Assembly (NCBI GenBank): GCA_041920415.1
Contig: JBHGYD010000009.1
Coordinates: 26,152-90,151 of the forward strand
Direction of reading: 5' to 3'
Source of the DNA: JBHGYD01 sp041920415
Lineage (GTDB): Bacteria; Bacillota; Bacilli; Bacillales; Anoxybacillaceae
DNA: 64,000 nucleotides
Part shown: piece by piece, positions 45,752 through 53,206 of the stretch
Numbering within the stretch: position 1 is the stretch's first letter
Layout of the letters: the number at the start of each line of letters is the position of its first letter
Notes under the pieces: model-generated
Told to the model about the DNA's origin: nothing
What the model saw: the letters and a program-made list of their open reading frames with translations, nothing else
Database searches by the model: none
Program-made: the position numbers and the translations under genes

Positions 45752-45786
45752 AAAAGCGGCGAAGCTCTCAGAGCTTCACCGCTTTT
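45752..45786 (-). terminator. Hairpin between small gene and PAS kinase
   Basis: AAAAGCGG-C-GAAGCTC pairs with GAGCTTC-ACCGCTTTT. It lies upstream of the kinase start and downstream of the YueH-like gene, ending the latter's transcript. Two direct copies of AACTGCGGTACAA follow at 45802-45827. Confidence 0.65.
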
Positions 45787-45835
45787 ATCCTTTAACTTAA
45801 CTGCGGTACAAAGAACTGCGGTACAACTATTTTAT

Positions 45836-46081
45836 TTACATTTCACGAATCCAATATAAAAGTTTATTTATCAATGGTTCAACATGCTCTTCGGTCAATA
45901 CTTTTGCCAGCGATGAAAACAATCTTTCTTTTAGTGTCTCTGTATCTTCTTCATAGTGAACGAAAAACGACCATTCGATGTCAGGAATCGCAATGACAAT
46001 ATATTCTTCTTTTTTATTTTCATAAATGTAAACATTCGTTGTTGTCTGTTCATGAACAATATTCGCTTTTCTAATTTTCAT
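45836..46081 (-). CDS. YueH-like small protein
   Basis: 81 residues starting MKIRKANIVHEQTTTNVYIY, then ENKKEEYIVIAIPDIEWSFF. Length and N-terminus recall the YueH family of Bacillus (from memory), a small soluble protein of unknown function with alternating beta strands and a helical C-terminus. Strong GAGGTGGC ribosome site. Confidence 0.6.
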   Translation of the reverse strand: MKIRKANIVHEQTTTNVYIYENKKEEYIVIAIPDIEWSFFVHYEEDTETLKERLFSSLAKVLTEEHVEPLINKLLYWIREM

Positions 46082-46263
46082 GCTGCCACCTCTTCAAATA
46101 TAAAAAACAGCATCGTGATTACATTTCTTTATTTTATCAAAATCTTATAAAACATTCAAACACCAAAATATTCCTCTGTGTAAAATAAAGAATTTTCTAA
46201 AAATATATTGACGATTTGTGACAAAAATGTGACAATAGAAAAAAGTAAAGGGAAGTGATAGTA

Positions 46264-46398
46264 ATGAGAATGGTAAAAATATTTAAAAATATTTTTGTTT
46301 CTTATGTTACAGTGTTAATCGTTCTCGTCTTGCTTCCTGCCTTCTTAGTGACAAATGATATTAGCTTAATTGAAGGAATTATCGAATCAATGAATTAA
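46264..46398 (+). CDS. 44-residue single-pass membrane peptide
   Basis: ATG 46264 after AAGGGAAGTGAT. It encodes MRMVKIFKNIFVSYVTVLIV and LVLLPAFLVTNDISLIEGII: a basic N-terminus, one hydrophobic helix and an acidic tail. A plausible promoter (TTGACG, 17 bases, GACAAT) starts at 46209 and a terminator follows. Independent unit; function unknown. Confidence 0.65.
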   Translation: MRMVKIFKNIFVSYVTVLIVLVLLPAFLVTNDISLIEGIIESMN

Positions 46399-46406
46399 GT
46401 TCAATA

Positions 46407-46438
46407 AAAACGAACTCGTACAAGTATGAGTTCGTTTT
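46407..46438. terminator. Bidirectional terminator
   Basis: 11-bp stem AAAACGAACTC / GAGTTCGTTTT, 10-base loop, T-rich on both sides, between the small peptide gene and the sucrase gene. Confidence 0.88.
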
Positions 46439-46445
46439 ATTTTTT

Positions 46446-47894
46446 TCACCAAATTGATTTTAATTGCCATACATCTAACTGTTTGACAATAGCCGTTCCC
46501 GCTTGAACAAATAATTGCACATTTTGACTGGTTGGATTCGGATATATTCGGTTTGTAAACACGCTTTCCCCATCGTTCACAAAAATCTCTAACGAAGAAT
46601 GGTCAAGGAACATATGCAATGTTAACATACCATGTTTTAATGGTGCCGGTCCTTGGCACACTCCCGTTAGCCCGTCCCCTGATTTTGTTAAGTCGACCGA
46701 AAGAGTTTCGGTTGCACCATCAAATAAGACAACAGTCTCCTCTCCATTTTCTTCCGATGCCCGCACTTTAAAACCGACAACGGTATCTTTGTTTACCGCC
46801 AGTTGAGTACGAATTTCTAAACGCGTTCCTTTGATGTTTTCAAGAATATTAGGACTATTTTCCGAAATCGTTTCATCTGTGAAAGAAAGATGTTGCGTTC
46901 GAAGCGTTTCCAATTCAACAACTGGCTTTACGAGCAACGTTCCATCCTTTGAAAGCGTTAACTCACGCGGAAGTGTCATCGCCCCCGCCCAGCCGTGTGC
47001 TTGCGATGGCATTTTCGTTTCCCACATATCCATCCAGCCTATTAAAATGCGGCGTCCTTTTCCATCTTCAAATGTTTGTGGCGCATAAAAATGAAATCCG
47101 TAATCTAACGGGCGATGATGCAGCGGAGTAAAGGTTCCTGTTTCATAGTTGATCTCACCAACAAAATAACGGTTTTTCCAGCCGTCTTTCATCGGTGATA
47201 ACACAAGTACATCGTGCTTACCAAGCGAGAATAAGTCTGGACATTCCCACATATAGCCGAGCGAGCCGTCGCTTTCTAATAACACCCCAATATAGTCCCA
47301 TTCTCGCAGATTACGGGAACGGTATAAAAGCACTTTACCAATTCCGTCTTTTCCAGTACCAAGCACCATATACCAATCGTCACCACGTTTCCATACTTTC
47401 GGGTCACGAAAATCTTGAGAGCCTTCGCTAGGCGGATACGCAATGACCGGATTCCCTTCATATTTTATGAAATCGATTCCATTTTCACTCGTTGCGATAC
47501 ATTGAACTTCTTTTGGATCCTTATTGTCGACATGCCCTGTATAAATTAACGTCAATGTTCCATTATCATCGACGGCGCTTCCCGAAAAACAACCACCGCT
47601 ATCGTATTCTTCACTTGGCGCAAGCGCAATCGGCAAATGCTTCCAATGAACAAGATCTTTACTTTTCGCATGTCCCCAGTGCATTGGCCCCCACTTTGCT
47701 TCGTACGGATAGTGTTGATAAAATATATGGTACTCCCCTTTAAAGTAAATTAACCCATTGGGGTCATTCATCCATCCTCTTGGTGGCATCATATGATAAC
47801 CAAGTCGATACGGGCTATTTTTCACTTTTTCATCTTCCGCAAATACATACTCATTCGCTTTTTTCACTAATTGCCGATGCAACTCCTTTGACAT
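46446..47894 (-). CDS. sacA: Sucrose-6-phosphate hydrolase / GH32 invertase
   Basis: 482 residues starting MSKELHRQLVKKANEYVFAE after AAGGAAGGGG; a longer in-frame start overlaps the operator. GH32 signatures: RGWMNDPNGLIYFKGEYHIF with the nucleophile Asp, FRDPKVWKRGDDWYMVLGTG, and the acid/base Glu in WECPDLF. The C-terminal beta-sandwich ends with DHSSLEIFVNDGE. It splits sucrose-6-phosphate (or sucrose) into glucose-6-phosphate and fructose. No sucrose PTS gene is adjacent here. Confidence 0.93.
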   Translation of the reverse strand: MSKELHRQLVKKANEYVFAEDEKVKNSPYRLGYHMMPPRGWMNDPNGLIYFKGEYHIFYQHYPYEAKWGPMHWGHAKSKDLVHWKHLPIALAPSEEYDSGGCFSGSAVDDNGTLTLIYTGHVDNKDPKEVQCIATSENGIDFIKYEGNPVIAYPPSEGSQDFRDPKVWKRGDDWYMVLGTGKDGIGKVLLYRSRNLREWDYIGVLLESDGSLGYMWECPDLFSLGKHDVLVLSPMKDGWKNRYFVGEINYETGTFTPLHHRPLDYGFHFYAPQTFEDGKGRRILIGWMDMWETKMPSQAHGWAGAMTLPRELTLSKDGTLLVKPVVELETLRTQHLSFTDETISENSPNILENIKGTRLEIRTQLAVNKDTVVGFKVRASEENGEETVVLFDGATETLSVDLTKSGDGLTGVCQGPAPLKHGMLTLHMFLDHSSLEIFVNDGESVFTNRIYPNPTSQNVQLFVQAGTAIVKQLDVWQLKSIW

Positions 47895-47911
47895 CGTTAT
47901 AACCCCTTCCT

Positions 47912-47926
47912 TGTAAACGTTTTCCA
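47912..47926 (-). promoter_or_regulatory. cre-like operator upstream of sacA
   Basis: TGTAAACGTTTTCCA on the plus strand, a 13-of-14 match to the CcpA consensus TGWNANCGNTNWCA. It lies 18 bases before the start, where CcpA or a LacI-type sucrose repressor would block expression. Confidence 0.65.
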
Positions 47927-48055
47927 TTCCAATCTAATACAAAAATAGTAAAAGCTCAATAGATGTAATATAAGTAAAAATGAACATTTCATTCCGTATC
48001 AACACATTGTCTCATCACCTATAAAAATGTTGAAGTGAATAAATATATGTAGGAA

Positions 48056-48086
48056 AAAAACCGCGACAAAAGAAGTCACGGTTTTT
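48056..48086 (-). terminator. Terminator of the Met/Pro-rich gene
   Basis: AAAAACCG-C-GAC pairs with GTC-A-CGGTTTTT; U-run on the minus transcript. Confidence 0.8.
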
Positions 48087-48095
48087 CTGTTCGCT

Positions 48096-48551
48096 TTATC
48101 GAGGCGGATAATATCCTGGTGGAGTAACATATCCATAGGGGGATGGAGGCATTCCGTAATAACTAGGACCGTATGAAAACGGCATTTGTGCTCCCATCAT
48201 TGGTGCCATTGTACCTCCCATTGGAACAGGCATGCCAGTCATCGGTGCCATTGTGCCCATCGGCATCGATGTTCCCATATCCGGGCTACCCATGTCAGCC
48301 ATCGAAGTCATTTCGCCAGTCTGCCATGGCATCGTTCCATGCCACATTGGTATTGGGTGGCATCCACATGAAGGAAAATAAGTGTGTGCTACTGGCATTG
48401 TCGGCAGTGCTGCTGGCATCGTTGGCGGCGCTGCTGGCATCGTCGGCAGTGCTGGTAAATTTAAATTGTTTTCATTTCGCGTCATTTCATCTACATCATA
48501 TCCCTCGTCATAGGAAACATTATGATTCATATATGGGTTCCAATAATTCAT
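48096..48551 (-). CDS. Met/Pro/Gly-rich low-complexity protein, possibly spore coat
   Basis: 151 residues starting MNYWNPYMNHNVSYDEGYDV, with AAAGGGAGAGG upstream. The middle has three copies of (A/L)PTMPxA, then FPSCGCHP, then repeated MGTSMPMG / MAPMTGMPVPMG units and a Tyr/Pro-rich tail SYYGMPPSPYGYVTPPG. No catalytic domain. Such Tyr-, Met- and Pro-rich repeats are typical of bacilli coat or crust proteins, but I cannot name the family. Confidence 0.65.
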   Translation of the reverse strand: MNYWNPYMNHNVSYDEGYDVDEMTRNENNLNLPALPTMPAAPPTMPAALPTMPVAHTYFPSCGCHPIPMWHGTMPWQTGEMTSMADMGSPDMGTSMPMGTMAPMTGMPVPMGGTMAPMMGAQMPFSYGPSYYGMPPSPYGYVTPPGYYPPR

Positions 48552-48794
48552 ATTCCTCTCCCTTTCTTTCATTCATTAAGCATAGTCTATGACACATACC
48601 TACCATATTGTATGATGAAACAAGTAAAGGGTGTTTGCCCGTAAGAAAAATGGGTGTTTATCATAAATAGCCGAGAAACCTCGTGACTCAAACAAGCTGT
48701 AAGGATGCCAAGTGGAAGTTAACTCAACCTACAAAAAACACTCCCGTTGCGCTACAATATAAATTGATAAATGTTCATCGTTGAGGTGGGCAAT

Positions 48795-48989
48795 ATGGAT
48801 GAAACATTAGCGACAAAACTACTAGATGAACTGCGCGATGGAAAAATTTCCGAACTGCTTATAAAAAAAGAGGATTTTCTTTCCTTCCGTTCCGTCCTTG
48901 TTAAACGTAGCGATTTTAAACATTTCCGCGGCATCGCCCAGCGCGGAGGTGATATCATTTACCACTATATGAAAGAGCCGCGAAGCTAA
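48795..48989 (+). CDS. Small conserved-looking protein, unknown
   Basis: 64 residues starting MDETLATKLLDELRDGKISE, with GAGGTGGGCAAT just before; an in-frame ATG at 48771 lacks a site. The C-terminal FKHFRGIAQRGGDIIYHYMK is basic. Soluble, mostly helical, no motif recognised. Own terminator downstream. Confidence 0.7.
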   Translation: MDETLATKLLDELRDGKISELLIKKEDFLSFRSVLVKRSDFKHFRGIAQRGGDIIYHYMKEPRS

Positions 48990-48994
48990 AACAG

Positions 48995-49028
48995 TCACTC
49001 CGATTCCGCTGAAGTGGAATCGGAGTGA
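48995..49028. terminator. Bidirectional terminator
   Basis: 13-bp stem TCACTCCGATTCC / GGAATCGGAGTGA, 8-base loop, between the convergent small gene and the sigma factor gene. Confidence 0.85.
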
Positions 49029-49039
49029 TTTCATGTTGT

Positions 49040-49540
49040 TCATAAAAACAAATGTTCATACAGATGCCATTTTTTTCGCAACTTTTTTAAAGCCTTAAAA
49101 CGCCATTGTTTCACTGCTCCGATTGGAACCCCTTCTTCCTCGGCGATTTTTTTTAACGATTTATTTTCAACGATATAGCCAATCAGCCACTTTTTCTGAC
49201 ATTCCGTTAAATCACGCAAAATCATTTGAAGTGCCTCACGATTTGATGAATGTTGCGGTAACGAAGCGGGAAGTATGTGAACGAATTCATCGGTAAGAGA
49301 GCATTCGTTCTTTTTCATACGCCATTGTTTACGTAAATGGGAAACGATATTCCAATACACCTTTTTATATACAAACGACGAAAAGGTTCCTTTTTCTGGT
49401 TGAAATTGCCGAGAAGCCTCCCATAACGCAATTAAACCAATTTGATAGTATTCATCGAACTCTCTCGTCAGATGGAGTTTTTTAATAATACTGATGATCA
49501 TGGGCCGATACGTCGATTCCAATTGTTCAAACGACTGCAT
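49040..49540 (-). CDS. Sigma-70 family RNA polymerase sigma factor, orphan
   Basis: 166 residues. Region 2 appears as FDEYYQIGLIALWEASRQFQ with the -10-binding stretch GTFSSFVYKKVYWNIVSHLR; region 4 as LTECQKKWLIGYIVENKSLK and a helix-turn-helix KKIAEEEGVPIGAVKQWRFK. Region 3 is absent, so it is a small alternative sigma factor. No anti-sigma gene is adjacent. A 16-bp palindrome lies just upstream and a cortex-hydrolase gene is divergent. Regulon unknown. Confidence 0.85.
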   Translation of the reverse strand: MQSFEQLESTYRPMIISIIKKLHLTREFDEYYQIGLIALWEASRQFQPEKGTFSSFVYKKVYWNIVSHLRKQWRMKKNECSLTDEFVHILPASLPQHSSNREALQMILRDLTECQKKWLIGYIVENKSLKKIAEEEGVPIGAVKQWRFKALKKLRKKWHLYEHLFL

Positions 49541-49561
49541 CTTTCCTTATAAATCCTTTCT

Positions 49562-49577
49562 CAAAAGCGCGCTTTTG
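49562..49577. promoter_or_regulatory. Perfect 16-bp palindrome upstream of the sigma gene
   Basis: CAAAAGCGCGCTTTTG, 21 bases upstream of the sigma factor start in the divergent region. Probably a dimeric regulator site; no T-run follows for termination. Confidence 0.45.
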
Positions 49578-49879
49578 TTGATTCCGCGGTACTATTACAA
49601 TAAATCGAAACAAACGTTACCGTCGAATCAAGGAATAAGGAAAAAAAGCTGTTTCTGCGCTTGAAATAAGGAAAGACAGAAAAGCAAATAGGCAATTTTC
49701 CTCTATATATGCAAGCAAATCGCCAATAAACTACATTTTCAACACTTCCGAAAAAATTTCCAGAAAGGCAGTAAAACCAGTCATATCAACGAAAAAAACT
49801 ATTTTCCAACATTTAGATAATGATAGAAATGAAAATCCTTGTTAGTCTAGTAACAAGCAAACAATAAGGAGGCAAATTT
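49578..49879. other. Divergent intergenic region
   Basis: About 300 AT-rich bases between the sigma factor and ykvT. It holds the inverted repeat CTTGTTA/TAACAAG at 49838-49857 near ykvT. No ORF and no convincing -35/-10 pair can be assigned. Confidence 0.4.
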
Positions 49880-50470
49880 ATGAAAATGCTAAAAAAGCTC
49901 GTACTGACGTCGCTTTGTTTCTCTGCGTTTCTATTTGCAAAAGAAGCAAATGCTTTTGCCATGACACATGAAGTCAAGCGCGGCGAAACGCTTTGGACGA
50001 TTTCAAAACAATACGGAGTATCTTTAATTGAATTAAAGAATCTTAATCACAAAAATAATGATTTATTATTCCCGGGAGAAAAACTACTGATTCCATCCAC
50101 CATTTCTTGGAGCGACAAAGATTTATTAGCTCGTCTTGTGCATGCGGAAGCGCAAGGAGAACCGTTTGCGGGGAAGGTAGCAGTAGCAACCGTTGTTTTA
50201 AATCGAGTGGACAATCCTAATTTTCCAAATACGATTAAAGAAGTGATTTATGAGCGCTCTGGCGGCTATTATGCTTTCACTCCTGTCGAAAATGGTACTA
50301 TTAACGAACCGGCAGATCGTGAATCATATCGCGCTGTTGAAGAAGCCCTTGCTTTTCGCGGTTTAGGAAATGGCTCATTATTTTTCTATAATCCAAAAAC
50401 GGCGAAAAGCAATTGGCTGCGCTCGAAGCAAGTAACGGTTGTTATCGGCAACCATGTATTTGCTAAATAA
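49880..50470 (+). CDS. ykvT: LysM / SleB-type cell wall hydrolase YkvT
   Basis: 196 residues. Signal peptide (about 1-27, ending AKEANAFA), a LysM domain (about 30-75: HEVKRGETLWTISKQYGVSL) and a Hydrolase_2 domain (about 80-196) with RLVHAEAQGEPFAGKVAVAT containing the catalytic Glu, and FYNPKTAKSNW. It resembles CwlJ/SleB cortex-lytic enzymes, most closely YkvT by order of domains and by its neighbour ykvS. It binds and cleaves peptidoglycan outside the membrane. AAGGAGGCAAATTT precedes the ATG. Confidence 0.92.
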   Translation: MKMLKKLVLTSLCFSAFLFAKEANAFAMTHEVKRGETLWTISKQYGVSLIELKNLNHKNNDLLFPGEKLLIPSTISWSDKDLLARLVHAEAQGEPFAGKVAVATVVLNRVDNPNFPNTIKEVIYERSGGYYAFTPVENGTINEPADRESYRAVEEALAFRGLGNGSLFFYNPKTAKSNWLRSKQVTVVIGNHVFAK

Positions 50471-50491
50471 ACGCATACGAATATTATTAGT

Positions 50492-50523
50492 CAAAAGGGC
50501 GTTCTTATTCAACCGCCCTTTTG
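50492..50523 (+). terminator. Terminator of ykvT
   Basis: 10-bp perfect stem CAAAAGGGCG / CGCCCTTTTG, then TTTTTTC. Confidence 0.9.
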
Positions 50524-50612
50524 TTTTTTCGAAAAAATTAGGAACAAAGGGGCTTTACTCAAACAATAAAATAAGGCAAACTATAACAAATAATATAAAA
50601 AGGAGAATCAAA

Positions 50613-50789
50613 ATGCAAAAAGCAGAAGTTGGTAATATTATTGAGTTTAAAAACGGATTACGAGGCATTGTCGAAAAGGTCAATGAAAACTCTGTCATCG
50701 TCGATTTAACGTATATGGAAAACTATAAAGAATTAGACCTGCAAGAACGCACAGTCATCAACCATAAAAATTACAAAATTATTAAGTAA
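50613..50789 (+). CDS. ykvS: YkvS, DUF2187 family
   Basis: 58 residues starting MQKAEVGNIIEFKNGLRGIV after AAAAAGGAGAATC. GDII/GNIIEFKxGLxGxVEKVxxNSVIVDLT is the DUF2187 signature, an SH3-like small protein. It lies next to ykvT as in B. subtilis. Function unknown. Confidence 0.92.
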   Translation: MQKAEVGNIIEFKNGLRGIVEKVNENSVIVDLTYMENYKELDLQERTVINHKNYKIIK

Positions 50790-50818
50790 AAAAACCGATC
50801 GCGATGCGGTCGGTTTTT
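50789..50818. terminator. Bidirectional terminator between ykvS and the oxidoreductase gene
   Basis: AAAACCGATCG / CGGTCGGTTTT stem with one wobble and a 5-base loop; A6 left and T7 right. Confidence 0.88.
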
Positions 50819-51478
50819 TTATGAAATGTTAGCGACTTGATCGGATTCGTATATATAAGTCCCTTTTTGACAAGAAGTAGCGGCGCAAAACATCGCAAAT
50901 GCGACTTTTTTCGCTTCAATCGGCTTATATTTTCGCAGCTTTCCGATGAATAAAAATGGGAGGCGACAAAGAAGCCATTCCGCCGCTTTTTCCGCAAGGC
51001 GAAATTCTTGCCGCTTGCCAAGAAGCAACGACGGACGGAAAATATGCAGGGACTTAATCGCCAATCGTTGCAATGCTTCTTCCGTTTCACCTTTGACACG
51101 ATTATAAAAGAAGAGAGACTGCGGGTTGGCGCCGAGAGCAGACACGGTTAAAAAACTTTTCGCGTTACATTTTTCCGCTAATGCGGCAGCACGCATCGTA
51201 TATTCGTAATCAACCTTTATAAATTGCTGTTTTGTTTTTGCCTTTTTCATCGTCGTTCCCAAACAACTAAACACATCGTCTACACGAAAATACGCTTCAT
51301 ACGATTCTAAATCGTCAAAATCGATGACAATCTGCTGAAGTTTTCGATGCTTTATCGGCAATTCCCGTCGCACGAAAATGGTCACATGTTTGTAAATATC
51401 GGATTCAAGCAATAATGTCAAAAGCTCACTTCCGATTAATCCACTTGCTCCGATTAATAGAGCCGTCCTGCCTTCCAA
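50819..51478 (-). CDS. NAD(P)-binding atypical SDR (TIP30/Fmp52-like)
   Basis: 219 residues from a TTG at 51478 placed 8 bases after TTTGGGGG. The N-terminal ALLIGASGLIGSELLTLLLE is the NAD(P) fold; DVFSCLGTTMKKAKTKQQF, SALGANPQSLFFYNRVKGE (with the YNRVK motif) and LHIFRPSLLLG match the HTATIP2/Fmp52 group of atypical SDRs. Substrate unknown. It is separated from queF by a terminator. Confidence 0.82.
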   Translation of the reverse strand: MEGRTALLIGASGLIGSELLTLLLESDIYKHVTIFVRRELPIKHRKLQQIVIDFDDLESYEAYFRVDDVFSCLGTTMKKAKTKQQFIKVDYEYTMRAAALAEKCNAKSFLTVSALGANPQSLFFYNRVKGETEEALQRLAIKSLHIFRPSLLLGKRQEFRLAEKAAEWLLCRLPFLFIGKLRKYKPIEAKKVAFAMFCAATSCQKGTYIYESDQVANIS

Positions 51479-51577
51479 GACCAAAACCCCCAAACAAAAA
51501 ATCAATTGTCATTATATATAAGTTTTGCAGAAAAAACTACAGTTTTTTTTTAAAATTTTTTTGACCTTATAAAACAA

Positions 51578-51600
51578 ATCTCCCCAACAATTGGGGAGAT
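51578..51600 (-). terminator. Terminator of the que operon
   Basis: 10-bp stem ATCTCCCCAA / TTGGGGAGAT, loop CAA, directly after the queF stop, followed on the minus strand by TTGTTTTAT. Confidence 0.85.
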
Positions 51601-51605
51601 ACAAG

Positions 51606-52454
51606 TTAACGATTGTCCACTTTTTCTGGATATAAATCGTGATTCATTAAGCGGTATTCGGCCATTTTTTCGTATTTCGTTCCTGGACGCCCCCAGTTGC
51701 AGTAAGGGTCAATCGAAATACCGCCACGCGGCGTAAATTTCCCCCATACTTCGATGTAACGAGGCTCCATGACTTTGATTAAATCGTTCATAATAATATT
51801 GACGCAGTCTTCATGGAAATCACCGTGATTGCGGAAACTGAATAAATACAGTTTCAATGACTTGCTTTCCACGCATTTTTTATCAGGGATATAGCTAATA
51901 TAAATCGTCGCAAAGTCTGGTTGTCCGGTTTTTGGCATCTGTTTTGAAAAACAGGTGGACTATATCATATTCTTATTCAACTGCGATATTGAATAAGAAC
52001 CCTCGCGCTTCCATCATAACGATGTACTCTACTCTCTTCCTCCAACACTACTCTTACTCGCTTCATGTTGGAGTGATTTCGATAGTCTCTGCACCTTCCT
52101 CAAATTTGAGCCATGTTGAAGTACTTGATAGTTCTGCACCCTCTCCAAATTTGAGGCTTGGCTCAGGGTTGGGGAAACTATGAGGGAAACATTGGATTAT
52201 CACATGCTCCGTATGTTCCATAACTCCCTTTCCCTGAATTCACGAGGTTTAATCGACAGTGTCACCACTGAAGTGTGCCCTTATTGACACAAGCTTGTAA
52301 ACTCCGGACAATTGAACTTCACGAAATAATCACGATCCGGGTGTTTGTTGTCAAATACTTCTAAAACTTCCGGACTATACTCAAACAAATATTTTGTTCC
52401 TTGATTTCCTAATAAAGTAATCCCTTGTAGTTCTTCATCTTTTCTTCCTGCCAT
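51606..52454 (-). CDS. queF: NADPH-dependent preQ0 reductase QueF, interrupted by a group I intron
   Basis: Two exons on the minus strand: 52454-52287 (56 codons, [20 protein letters not shown] to EFTSLC) and 51935-51606 (109 codons, [18 protein letters not shown] to the stop). Joined in phase 0 they give 165 residues, the same length as B. subtilis QueF. The split falls right after the Cys codon of FTSLC, the nucleophile that forms the thioimide with preQ0. Without splicing, translation ends two codons into the insert (CAA TAA). QueF reduces 7-cyano- to 7-aminomethyl-deazaguanine for tRNA queuosine. The start has AAAGGAGAAGAAAAC, 20 bases after queE. Confidence 0.93.
51936..52286 (-). ncRNA. 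Group I self-splicing intron in queF (351 nt)
   Basis: On the minus strand the 5' exon ends in U (52287) and the intron ends in G (51936). P1: exon UGUGU pairs with GCACA (52278-52274) with the U.G at the splice site; GG before it can pair with CC of the 3' exon (P10). P2: CAGUG-GUGA-CACUG. P3: UCGAU (52056-52052) / AUCGA (52083-52079). Element P AAUUCAGGGAAA (52240-52229) and Q CCCUGAGCCAAGCC (52168-52155) form P4 with CAGGG/CCCUG. R is GGUGCAGAGACUAUCG (52095-52080), S is GAUAUAGUCC (51966-51957), pairing as P7. P8 is an 11-bp hairpin (51999-51970), P9 CUGUUU/AAACAG (51954-51939). No homing endonuclease gene is present. Confidence 0.93.
52064..52156 (-). repeat. Tandem duplication inside the intron
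   Basis: Two adjacent copies (52064-52111 and 52112-52156), each reading about CTCAAATTTG...GGTGCAGA...CTATC...CAACATG on the minus strand. The copy nearer the 3' end keeps the intact R element (GCAGAGACTATCGA) and P3 pairing; the other has GCAGAACTATCAAG and cannot form full P7/P3. Confidence 0.85.
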
Positions 52455-52474
52455 GTTTTCTTCTCCTTTCTATT

Positions 52475-53206
52475 TTAGACGCCGCGCTTATTGCCCCAAA
52501 CCAATGCGTGCAGTTGCGGCAATACGCGCGCGTCATTCATTTCCTTTGTTTGTACCGCTTTTTCGATAAGCCACTCTAGTTTCTCGAGCAGCTTTGTTCT
52601 TAATGTAAAATCATCCTGTTCGACCACATCGTCGTTTCCGACTTGCAAATAAAACGGGATATTCGGATAACGCGTATGAACAAATTTTGCATACTCAAAA
52701 TCTTTTTCGTCAAATACGACAACTTTCAGGCTGACATTTTCGGCACGTCCGCCTTTCTTTAACCGTTCAATAATTTCATCCAGAACGGTAAAGTCCGTAT
52801 TCATTCCGGAGCTTGGCGGCTTTGGCGAGACAGTTAAATCATCAATATCATAAAACCAGTCTTGCCAACGGCTCCCTTGCGTCTCTAATGCAACGCGAAT
52901 GTTTTTTTTCTTTAAAAGAGAAATCAGCTCACCCAACGCTTTAATTAACGCTGGATTACCACCGGAAATCGTCACATGATTAAAACGGTCGTCCCCAAGC
53001 TCGACAAGACGGTGCCAAATTTCTTCTGCCGTCATTTGCTTAATTTCTTCTTTCGCCGAACCATCCCAGGTAAAAGCGGAATCGCACCAGCGGCACGAAT
53101 AGTCGCAGCCGGCGGTACGAACAAACATCGTTTTTTGTCCGATGACCATGCCTTCACCTTGAATCGTCGGACCGAAAATTTCAAGAACGGGGATTGTTTT
53201 TGCCAT
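52475..53206 (-). CDS. queE: 7-carboxy-7-deazaguanine synthase QueE (radical SAM)
   Basis: 243 residues, the usual length. IFGPTIQGEGMVIGQKTMFV, the radical SAM cysteines in GCDYSCRWCDSAF (the shortened CxxxCxxC type after GC), the SAM-binding ISGGNPAL and the Mg-site region VSPKPPSSGMNTD. It converts CPH4 to CDG with ring contraction. Its ATG overlaps the queD stop by one base (TAATG). Confidence 0.95.
   Translation of the reverse strand: MAKTIPVLEIFGPTIQGEGMVIGQKTMFVRTAGCDYSCRWCDSAFTWDGSAKEEIKQMTAEEIWHRLVELGDDRFNHVTISGGNPALIKALGELISLLKKKNIRVALETQGSRWQDWFYDIDDLTVSPKPPSSGMNTDFTVLDEIIERLKKGGRAENVSLKVVVFDEKDFEYAKFVHTRYPNIPFYLQVGNDDVVEQDDFTLRTKLLEKLEWLIEKAVQTKEMNDARVLPQLHALVWGNKRGV

Noticed and set aside
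51932..52183. 83-codon plus-strand ORF inside the queF intron as a homing endonuclease
   Set aside because: It is antisense to the intron, has no LAGLIDADG, GIY-YIG or HNH motif and no ribosome site.
51936..52286. Insertion sequence or MITE in queF
   Set aside because: No terminal inverted repeats or target duplication; excision is exact to the base and the group I elements explain the insert.
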